Shown here: positions 6,538 through 10,869 of the stretch, in pieces | Numbering within the stretch: the first letter of the stretch is position 1 | Layout of the letters: each line of letters begins with the position of its first letter | Notes under the pieces: generated by a model | Database searches by the model: none | What the model was told of the DNA's origin: nothing | Seen by the model: the letters and a program-made list of their open reading frames with translations, nothing else | Position numbers and translations under genes: made by a program | Assembly: GCA_002376725.1 (NCBI GenBank) | Contig: DFOM01000035.1 | Span: forward strand, 1 to 10,869 | Direction of reading: 5' to 3' | Length of the DNA: 10,869 nt | Origin: Cloacimonetes bacterium UBA3541 | GTDB lineage: Bacteria; Cloacimonadota; Cloacimonadia; Cloacimonadales; Cloacimonadaceae

Positions 6538-7094
6538 TCTAAAACCTTATGGCAATTACGGCAACGGGGTTCATAAGCTTCTGTGCTTCCAACCAGAATC
6601 TGGTCATCTCTAGGGATAGTACGTTGAGTGCGATTAGCAGGATTTCCACATTTGACACATATAGCCAGAACTTTTGTTACATATTCTGCAATAGCCATTA
6701 ATTGAGGCATGCTATTGAAAGGTTTTCCTCGGTAGTCTTGGTCTAATCCTGCAACTATTACTCGGTAACCTTTATCAGCTAAATCATTACACACATTTAT
6801 GATAGTATCATCAAAGAACTGAGCTTCATCTATAGCTACTATCTTTATATCATCGGTTAAATACCGATAAATTTCTTCCGGTTTAGTAATTGGAATTGAA
6901 GCAGCACGCATTTGAGAATGTGACACGATATCAGTAGCATCATAACGATTATCAATAGAAGCTTTAAAGACCAGAACTTTTTGTTTTGCATATTCAGCAC
7001 GACGAATACGACGAATAAGTTCTTCCGTCTTACCGCTGAACATACTTCCACAGATAACTTCTATCCAGCCAGTCTTGTTATTTATAATATTCAC
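6534..7094 (-). CDS. tdk: Thymidine kinase (type II, zinc-binding)
   Basis: ATP-dependent phosphorylation of thymidine to dTMP in the cytosol, the salvage entry to dTTP. 186 residues, normal for TK1-like bacterial enzymes. The P-loop GSMFSGKT is at 16-23, the DEAQFF motif with catalytic E90 at 89-94, and GLDQDYRGKPF at 116-126. The lasso/zinc domain has C146-x2-C149 and C178-x2-C181. The substrate-loop segment around residues 165-176 (QILVGSTEAYEP) fits the family. The start is GTG (7094-7092), well supported by AAGGAG at 7100-7105 with five-nt spacing; no ATG lies nearby in frame. It is the first gene of the unit with yggT, divIVA-like and punA. A TTGACA element upstream lies within the last codons of the methyltransferase gene. 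Confidence 0.96.
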   Translation of the reverse strand: MNIINNKTGWIEVICGSMFSGKTEELIRRIRRAEYAKQKVLVFKASIDNRYDATDIVSHSQMRAASIPITKPEEIYRYLTDDIKIVAIDEAQFFDDTIINVCNDLADKGYRVIVAGLDQDYRGKPFNSMPQLMAIAEYVTKVLAICVKCGNPANRTQRTIPRDDQILVGSTEAYEPRCRNCHKVLE

Positions 7095-7124
7095 GCGAGC
7101 TCCTTAAAGATTCAAACCTTATTT

Positions 7125-7156
7125 TTCCTTAATGGCATAGTGCCTTATTTTGTCAA
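7125..7156 (-). promoter_or_regulatory. Promoter-like element upstream of tdk (TTGACA-N20-AAGGAA)
   Basis: A perfect TTGACA (7156-7151, minus strand) encodes Leu-Thr two codons before the methyltransferase stop. AAGGAA follows exactly 20 nt later (7130-7125), 30 nt before the GTG start. ATTAAG is at the 17-nt position for a -10 box and AAATAA follows AAGGAA. The spacing is the same as upstream of the DksA-like gene and buk. Confidence 0.45.
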
Positions 7157-7906
7157 TTGATTAGTGCTTTTCTGGATAAAAAGATGGTAGGCGATGATAG
7201 CAGCAGAAATTGATACATTTAATGATTCTATAGCAGAACTTATTTTTATATGTAAGGCTTCATCAGTTAGAGAAGAAATCTCTGATGATATGCCTTGAGC
7301 TTCAGAACCGAATACAATAATTAATTTCTCCTCTGGTTTTAGCTTAAATTTAGTTAACTCTTGTCCCTTGTGAGCATCGGCAAGAACTATTCTTGATTGC
7401 AGTGCTTTTAATTCGGAAATATTGATTTGCTGGAAGGGGACTTTATAAACACTACCGCAAGAGGAACGAATGACTTTTGGCGAAGAAACTTCAACACACT
7501 CAGGAGATAGCAGAAGCGTATCTAGAGAAAATGCAGCAGCAATACGGAATATACTACCCAAATTACCCGGATCGCTTACCTTATCTAAGTAGAAAGCATT
7601 GTTAAAATTAAACTTCTGGGCTTGGGGGATAGGGAAAAGTGCGGCTAAACCGGAGGGATGTTCACTATCGCAAATCCGATGCATATCCCCTTCGTTTAAA
7701 TAATAAGTTGGAACATTTTCCCAAATTGCTTGCATTCCTTCCAGCAAATATTGTTCTATAGGTTTGATACCATAAAACTTTATCTGCTCAAGAGTGCGAA
7801 GACCTTCAACGACAACCAGCTTTTTCTGCAATCGGTAGTTTTTTTGTTTTAATTTTGTCAGTTCTTTAATTCGGTTTTTACTTAAATCAGTGAGTTTTTT
7901 ATTCAT
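7145..7906 (-). CDS. SpoU-class (TrmH/RlmB-like) RNA 2'-O-ribose methyltransferase
   Basis: 253 residues, SPOUT superfamily; methylates a ribose 2'-OH in rRNA or tRNA with S-adenosylmethionine. The N-terminal substrate-binding part (about 1-98) contains QKKLVVVEGLRTLEQ (27-41). The catalytic domain has motif 1 DPGNLGSIFR (N115, R121), motif 2 FGSEAQGIS (199-207) and motif 3 ESLNVSISAAI (227-237), which form the trefoil-knot cofactor site. The precise target base cannot be read from sequence, so no symbol is given. There is no clear Shine-Dalgarno sequence; instead a TATAAT (minus strand, 7926-7921) lies 14 nt upstream of the ATG, suggesting a very short leader. A consensus DnaA box lies where the -35 would be. 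The stop lies 50 nt before tdk. Confidence 0.93.
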   Translation of the reverse strand: MNKKLTDLSKNRIKELTKLKQKNYRLQKKLVVVEGLRTLEQIKFYGIKPIEQYLLEGMQAIWENVPTYYLNEGDMHRICDSEHPSGLAALFPIPQAQKFNFNNAFYLDKVSDPGNLGSIFRIAAAFSLDTLLLSPECVEVSSPKVIRSSCGSVYKVPFQQINISELKALQSRIVLADAHKGQELTKFKLKPEEKLIIVFGSEAQGISSEISSLTDEALHIKISSAIESLNVSISAAIIAYHLFIQKSTNQLTK

Positions 7907-7920
7907 TTTCTAACCAGCTA

Positions 7921-7926
7921 ATTATA
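7921..7926 (-). promoter_or_regulatory. -10 element of the methyltransferase gene, near-leaderless
   Basis: TATAAT on the minus strand is a perfect -10 hexamer. Transcription would begin about seven nt downstream, leaving a leader of roughly 7 nt before the ATG at 7906, in agreement with the lack of a Shine-Dalgarno sequence. The -35 position (about 7944-7949) has no TTGACA but overlaps TTATCCACA at 7942-7950. Confidence 0.4.
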
Positions 7927-7941
7927 CTAGCAATTACGGAG

Positions 7942-8047
7942 TTATCCACAAAAAGTGTGGATGGTAATTATTTCATAATTTACTCTTATACATAGAGTTA
8001 ACAATAAGCCATAATTTTCTACACAATTTATCCACAATTTATCCACT
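7942..8047. promoter_or_regulatory. Cluster of DnaA-box-like sites, candidate replication-origin or DnaA regulatory element
   Basis: Exact TTATCCACA occurs at 7942-7950 and 8028-8036. Matches of eight in nine to TTATNCACA occur at 7986-7994, 8017-8025 and 8039-8047. A weaker inverted copy (TGTGGATGG) is at 7956-7964. The last three plus-strand sites start at 8017, 8028 and 8039, exactly 11 bp apart, and two of them lie in a perfect tandem repeat of ACAATTTATCC (8023-8044). DnaA boxes clustered in helical phase are typical of bacterial oriC and of some DnaA-titrating loci. No dnaA, dnaN or parAB gene is visible, and the genes on both sides point the same way, so origin status is unproven. Confidence 0.55.
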
Positions 8048-8064
8048 ATCCTGTATCGCTTGAT

Positions 8065-8084
8065 AATGCTATATTTATAGCATT
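8065..8084. repeat. 9-bp perfect inverted repeat
   Basis: AATGCTATA (8065-8073) and TATAGCATT (8076-8084) are separated by two bases, forming a cruciform or an RNA hairpin with an 8-bp stem and 4-nt loop. It sits between the DnaA-box cluster and the AT-rich stretch. No T-run follows on either strand, so a terminator is unlikely. Confidence 0.6.
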
Positions 8085-8085
8085 G

Positions 8086-8229
8086 ATTTTAAGTACCTAC
8101 ATTTAAGTATTAAAAGAACTGACATTTTATTCCAACTGCTTATTTGAGGTTATAATTCTGCCAATATGCCAGCTTAAGAAATATAATTTTATATTATTAA
8201 AATATAAAAGCTTAGGAAATTAAGAAACT
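8086..8229. other. AT-rich stretch next to the DnaA-box cluster
   Basis: This non-coding part of the 323-bp gap is strongly AT-rich, especially 8174-8229. It includes an AT-only 9-bp inverted repeat (TTTTATATT at 8187-8195, AATATAAAA at 8201-8209). On the minus strand this repeat lies 20 nt after the buk stop and is followed by TTATATTTCTT, so it may act as a weak buk terminator. Next to DnaA boxes the stretch could instead be an unwinding element. The sequence alone does not decide. Confidence 0.4.
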
Positions 8230-9312
8230 TTAAATTTGGACATATTCCTGAGCTTTTTCTATACCTCTAAGTACTCTCAAACCGCCTTGAGCGAGAGCTT
8301 CCATTTCTTTTTCTCCAGGATAGAGATAGATAGGAGCCAGAAATTGGATTTTAGATTTTATATATTCAACTATATATTCATTAAAAGAGAGGCCACCACT
8401 AAAGAATATAGCGTCTATTTTCCCTTCTAATACAGCAGCACATCCACCTATTTCTTTAGCCACTTTATAGCACATAGCATCGGTAATCAATTTGGCAAAA
8501 GCGTCACCTTTCTGAATGCGATTATAAACTTCTATTCCATTATCAGTTCCCAGATAAGCCATCCAGCCAGCATTTTTGGAAAAATATTTAATAAGTTCTG
8601 TATGAGTATATTTTCCGCTAAAGGCAAGCTCAACTAGATCTCCTATAGGAAGAGTGCCAGCTCTTTGGGGAGAAAAAGGACCATCGCCGAGCAAGGCATT
8701 GTTAACATCTACAACTCTTCCTTTTTTAATTGCGGCAATAGACATTCCTCCTCCCATATGCACACCTATAAAATTTGATTCTTCTAGGGTTTGATTGAGT
8801 TCTTCTGCTAAAAGTCGGGAGATATATCTGATATTAAGAGCATGAAAAAGGGAGTTTCGTTTTATCTCTGGAATTCCAGATATACGAGCAATATCTTCCA
8901 TTTCGTCAACTACAACCGGATCTACGATAAAACCTGGAATATGATATTCTTGGGCAATAGAATCGGCAATAAAAGCACCAAGATTGGATGCATGAGTTCT
9001 TCCCCATAAAGCAGGATTGCGTAAATCTTTTTTCATAGTTTCATTAATTTTAAAGGTGCCACCAGGAACGGGTCTCATTAATCCACCTCTTCCAACGACT
9101 GCACTGAGTGATTCAGGTGCTATATTCCCTTCTTTCAGGGCTTCCATAACAAGTTTTTGACGGTAATCATACTGGTCAATAATGTCTGGATAAGGAGCAA
9201 GTTCTTCTGGACTATGACGCAAAGTTTTTTCAAAGATGGGTTGATCATCATCATAAACCGCAATTTTGGTAGAAGTAGAGCCAGGATTAATAGCGAGAAT
9301 ACGATAGGACAT
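8230..9312 (-). CDS. buk: Butyrate kinase
   Basis: Reversible phosphotransfer between butyryl phosphate and ADP, giving butyrate and ATP; branched-chain acyl phosphates are also used by some members. 360 residues, the normal length. It is an acetate/sugar kinase (ASKHA) fold: AINPGSTSTK (7-16, phosphate 1), VGRGGLMRPVPGG (73-85), DPVVVDEM (131-138), FHALNIR (156-162), HMGGGMS (185-191, phosphate 2), GDGPFSPQRAG (209-219) and SGGLSFN (305-311, adenosine). GDGPFSPQRAG is typical of butyrate rather than acetate kinases. AGGAGG (9317-9322) is four nt from the ATG. It stands alone: the usual partner, phosphotransbutyrylase, is not adjacent. In an amino-acid fermenter it would supply ATP by substrate-level phosphorylation. 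Confidence 0.96.
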   Translation of the reverse strand: MSYRILAINPGSTSTKIAVYDDDQPIFEKTLRHSPEELAPYPDIIDQYDYRQKLVMEALKEGNIAPESLSAVVGRGGLMRPVPGGTFKINETMKKDLRNPALWGRTHASNLGAFIADSIAQEYHIPGFIVDPVVVDEMEDIARISGIPEIKRNSLFHALNIRYISRLLAEELNQTLEESNFIGVHMGGGMSIAAIKKGRVVDVNNALLGDGPFSPQRAGTLPIGDLVELAFSGKYTHTELIKYFSKNAGWMAYLGTDNGIEVYNRIQKGDAFAKLITDAMCYKVAKEIGGCAAVLEGKIDAIFFSGGLSFNEYIVEYIKSKIQFLAPIYLYPGEKEMEALAQGGLRVLRGIEKAQEYVQI

Positions 9313-9343
9313 TTATCCTCCTAATGTTTTTACTTTATTATGC

Positions 9344-9375
9344 TTCCTTCTTTATTAGTAGCATTCTTTTGTCAA
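9344..9375 (-). promoter_or_regulatory. Promoter-like element upstream of buk (TTGACA-N20-AAGGAA)
   Basis: A perfect TTGACA (9375-9370, minus strand) is followed after 20 nt by AAGGAA (9349-9344). CATAAT, a good -10 hexamer, lies two nt further on. The element ends 31 nt upstream of the buk ATG. No consensus -10 is present at the usual 17-nt spacing from TTGACA. Confidence 0.45.
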
Positions 9376-9564
9376 TCTTTTCCTTAGTTAAGTTTATATA
9401 AAAAAAGCAAAATGTATCTTTCATTCCAAGATAGCTTATAATCATAAATTATGATCATTATTAGTAATTTAAAAGTAATGACAAAATTACTGATTGATAG
9501 TAAAATCTATAAAATGAAGAATTCAAGCATATACCCAGTAAAAACACTCTGCATATTTATGGTT
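9376..9564. other. Non-coding AT-rich spacer between the buk promoter and the 11-bp array
   Basis: I see no supported gene. It includes a near-palindrome, ATCATAA-A-TTATGAT (9441-9455), and a short plus-strand frame from 9451 that runs into the tandem array without a ribosome-binding site. Confidence 0.4.
9441..9455. repeat. 15-bp inverted repeat (7-bp arms, 1-bp centre)
   Basis: ATCATAA (9441-9447) and TTATGAT (9449-9455) are perfect inverted arms around one A. It lies about 65 bp upstream of the buk TTGACA element, in the range for an operator, but no regulator gene is nearby and the base composition makes chance possible. Confidence 0.4.
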
Positions 9565-9630
9565 AGCTTATGTCCAGCTTATGTCCAGCTTATGTCCAGC
9601 TTATGTCCAGCTTATGTCCAGCTTATGTCC
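9565..9630 (+). repeat. Tandem array, six exact copies of an 11-bp unit (AGCTTATGTCC)
   Basis: Units start at 9565, 9576, 9587, 9598, 9609 and 9620 and are identical. There is no spacer, so this is a minisatellite and not a CRISPR. The 11-bp period is not a multiple of three and shifts frame with each unit, which argues against a coding role. It is probably variable in copy number through slippage. Confidence 0.95.
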
Positions 9631-9654
9631 GAATTGGACAAAAGCTGGATGTAA
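9612..9654. repeat. Hairpin formed by the last array unit and a degenerate inverted copy
   Basis: GGACAAAAGCT (9636-9646) is the reverse complement of the 11-bp unit with one mismatch. The last repeats fold with it around the loop GAATT (9631-9635). Arms 9612-9630 and 9636-9654 give 19 positions with one mismatch and two G-U pairs. Because all six units are identical, the inverted copy could pair with any of them. No T-run follows on either strand. Confidence 0.75.
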
Positions 9655-9759
9655 ATTAGAGATAGCTTGCACGACGAAGGGTAATATGGTGATAGATAAT
9701 TGATTGGGTAATTAATAAAGATTTATTTCCCATTCCTAATATGCATAAATGAGAATTTA
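9655..9759. other. Short non-coding gap downstream of the endonuclease gene
   Basis: No gene seen. A small AT-only hairpin (ATAAAT 9745-9750, ATTTAT 9755-9760) touches the endonuclease stop codon. No convincing terminator is visible. Confidence 0.4.
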
Positions 9760-10551
9760 TTATGATACTATTACTTCACCTGATAGTTCTAAGTATATTT
9801 GATCGATTGCTTTTTTCATATTTTCAATATCATTAATATTGTCTATTATAATTTTAAGGTAATTGTCACTGAAAACTATAAAACCATTATTAAGACGAAT
9901 AAAATATTTATAAAATGCCTTTAATGAATTTTGGTAACCAATCTTATTCTTTTCATTTACACGGGGGCTACCAATCTTTCTTTCAAATTCCGCTACATTA
10001 AAAACTGCATAAGGTATTTTTATTAAAGTTTTTCTTTTACTTGCACTTCGCGCTTCTTTTCTTTGACTAATTTTCTCTACTTGGAATTCAATATTTCCTA
10101 CTCTGGCATCAATACCTTTAGCATCTAAATCAGCATTACATTCAAGATACAAGTTTTTGTTATTAAGAGTACATTGATATTCAAAAGCATAACAAAAATC
10201 TAATTGGGTAAGTACAGAAATCCAAGTTCGATACATTCTCGCTCTAAATCCTTTTTTAAACCAACCATTATCATCTTTGTCAAAATAATATTTCATAAAC
10301 GCTTTGAGGACTTCTTTACTATTTTCATTATTGTTAATTTCTAGCCAAAAAATATCAAACCAATTATCAAAATTCTTAAATTGTCTTTCTTCCCAATAAT
10401 ATTTGAAAATGGAAGCAAGAGGTAATAATTGTCTAGGTAAATCTTGCTCTACCCATTTAATTCCTTTTAATTCTTCGCGATATTTATCGAGGGGTATTGT
10501 TTCAAGAAAAGAACGATATTTTTCTAAATCTAGAATTAGTTCTTTATTCAT
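9760..10551 (-). CDS. TaqI-family type II restriction endonuclease (predicted target TCGA)
   Basis: 263 residues, the same length as I remember for R.TaqI from Thermus. Blocks that I recognise as shared with TaqI/TthHB8I are KWVEQDLPRQLLPL (32-45, near VEQDLPRELNPL), YYWEE (51-55), FRARMYRTWISVLTQLDF (102-119, near ARLYRTWVSLLTQL), ADLDAKGIDARV (140-151) and FQVEKISQRKEA (156-167). D143, D148 and K160 form the PD-(D/E)xK-type metal site with Q157-V-E-K. LNNGFIVFSDNYLK (220-233) fits the TaqI C-terminal region. TaqI cuts T/CGA; the same specificity is inferred, not shown. ATG with AAGGAG at 10559-10564; the start overlaps the methylase stop by eight nt, so the two are co-expressed. The gene appears more AT-rich than the housekeeping genes and holds three TCGA sites (9803, 10228, 10487). 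The TaqI comparison is from memory. Confidence 0.9.
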   Translation of the reverse strand: MNKELILDLEKYRSFLETIPLDKYREELKGIKWVEQDLPRQLLPLASIFKYYWEERQFKNFDNWFDIFWLEINNNENSKEVLKAFMKYYFDKDDNGWFKKGFRARMYRTWISVLTQLDFCYAFEYQCTLNNKNLYLECNADLDAKGIDARVGNIEFQVEKISQRKEARSASKRKTLIKIPYAVFNVAEFERKIGSPRVNEKNKIGYQNSLKAFYKYFIRLNNGFIVFSDNYLKIIIDNINDIENMKKAIDQIYLELSGEVIVS

Positions 10552-10858
10552 AAAATGTCTCCTTTTTTAAAGTTGCCCAAGCAGTTTTATCGGGTAAGGG
10601 TAAATTTGCTAGTTGAGTGATACTTAAATGATAAGTAATTTCTCTATAGACATCTTTTATATATTTCTGTATGTAATCAGATATTAGGAAGTTAATTACT
10701 TCCTCCTCTTCTAAATCAAAATTTATGTTAAATAGATTATTATCTCTTAGAAGATGATAAATATCCCCCATCCAGGGATAACATTTTGCATCTAAAGCAG
10801 CAGCAATTTTACCATTTTCTCTAAAACCTAATCCCTCATATAGTAGTAGGATTAGGTT
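10544..10858 (-). CDS. C-terminal part of a TaqI-like N6-adenine DNA methyltransferase (truncated)
   Basis: The frame is open from an in-frame TAA at 10859-10861 to the stop at 10544-10546, 104 codons. It reads GKIAAALDAKCYPWMGDIYHLL, a charged loop (NFDLEEEE), FLISDYIQKYIKDVYREIT, then YHLSITQLANLPLP and a short tail. From memory, the end of M.TaqI has the same order: AAWDERAYPW, FHLLPKEG, a helix ending in HVRTLYRDF, and PHLTLRMLERLPV. It is therefore the end of the target-recognition domain; the catalytic NPPY half is missing. The ATG at 10769-10771 is internal (within YPWMGD), not a real start. The frame is broken upstream by sequence that forms a perfect inverted repeat with the coding region, so the truncation is probably an artefact of the sequence end rather than a natural pseudogene. 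It overlaps the endonuclease gene by eight nt. Confidence 0.85.
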   Translation of the reverse strand, partial: NLILLLYEGLGFRENGKIAAALDAKCYPWMGDIYHLLRDNNLFNINFDLEEEEVINFLISDYIQKYIKDVYREITYHLSITQLANLPLPDKTAWATLKKETFYE

Positions 10859-10869
10859 TTAGAGAAAAT
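10814..10869. repeat. Perfect 21-bp inverted repeat ending at the last base of the window
   Basis: The arm 10814-10834 and the arm 10849-10869 are exact reverse complements around a 14-nt loop (10835-10848). The left arm is methylase coding sequence (FRENG region). The right arm introduces the in-frame TAA at 10859-10861. Together with its end at the final base, this looks like a fold-back chimera or a graph-assembly break. Confidence 0.9.

Noticed and set aside
8065..8084. Intrinsic terminator for buk
   Set aside because: It lies about 145 nt beyond the stop and has no T-run on the minus strand after it.
8119..8156. Plus-strand promoter in the spoU-buk gap (CTGACA at 8119 and TATAAT at 8151)
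   Set aside because: The spacing is 26 nt, and no plus-strand gene or terminated small RNA follows.
8236..8430. Plus-strand ORF of 64 codons opposite the buk 3' end
   Set aside because: Antisense to a conserved kinase domain and without start signals.
4834..9375. Sigma-54 promoters (the invariant GC 7 nt after TTGACA)
   Set aside because: The GG dinucleotide of the -24 element is missing in all three; TTGACA fits a -35 element better.
9451..9654. Plus-strand ORF of 67 codons running into the 11-bp array
   Set aside because: No ribosome-binding site, low-complexity N-terminal part, and the second half is only the tandem array read through its three frames; the repeat length is not a multiple of three.
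9565..9654. CRISPR array
   Set aside because: The units are 11 bp and directly abutting, with no spacers and no cas genes.
10769..10771. ATG as the start of a separate 75-residue gene upstream of the endonuclease
   Set aside because: The codons before it continue the methylase domain in frame (AAALDAKCYPW), and no Shine-Dalgarno sequence precedes it; it is an internal Met.

Overview
The window looks like a chromosomal piece of a Gram-negative, fermentative, AT-rich bacterium of the FCB group, most likely Cloacimonadota ('Candidatus Cloacimonas' and relatives). The clues are secreted proteins ending in FlgD-like Ig domains, a PorV/UPF0164-type outer-membrane protein, a DksA-LspA pair, YggT next to a DivIVA-domain protein, and butyrate kinase. 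The taxon is inferred from gene families recognised by eye; no search was run.

Layout. Positions 2-133 hold the last 43 codons of a secreted FlgD-Ig protein on the plus strand, then a terminator. Positions 459-1133 (plus) encode a UPF0173 metallo-hydrolase, which meets the minus-strand block at a bidirectional terminator. All other genes are on the minus strand and are transcribed from high to low coordinates. They fall into units: (a) 4773 to 1217: dksA/traR-like, lspA, a secreted OB-fold/cohesin-like/FlgD protein, a PorV-like beta-barrel and a small membrane protein; (b) 7094 to 4851: tdk, yggT, divIVA-like and punA, with overlapping start and stop codons; (c) a SpoU-class 2'-O-methyltransferase, 7906-7145; (d) butyrate kinase, 9312-8230; (e) a TaqI-like restriction-modification pair, 10858-9760, with a complete endonuclease and only the C-terminal part of the methylase.

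Units (a) to (d) are housekeeping or envelope genes: nucleoside salvage (thymidine kinase, purine nucleoside phosphorylase), division and membrane organisation (YggT, DivIVA), RNA methylation, lipoprotein maturation and export, and substrate-level ATP formation. Unit (e) is accessory DNA and is separated from buk by a 447-bp gap holding six exact tandem copies of an 11-bp unit followed by a degenerate inverted copy.

The strongest points for a second look are: the TaqI-type system together with a clear shortage of TCGA in the rest of the window; a cluster of DnaA-box-like sites (two exact TTATCCACA, three of them in 11-bp phase) beside an AT-rich stretch in the 323-bp spoU-buk gap; a TTGACA-N20-AAGGAA pattern upstream of three separate transcription units; and a perfect 21-bp inverted repeat that ends exactly at the last base of the window and puts a stop codon into the methylase frame, which suggests an assembly or amplification fold-back. 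I see no tRNA, rRNA, CRISPR array or insertion sequence.
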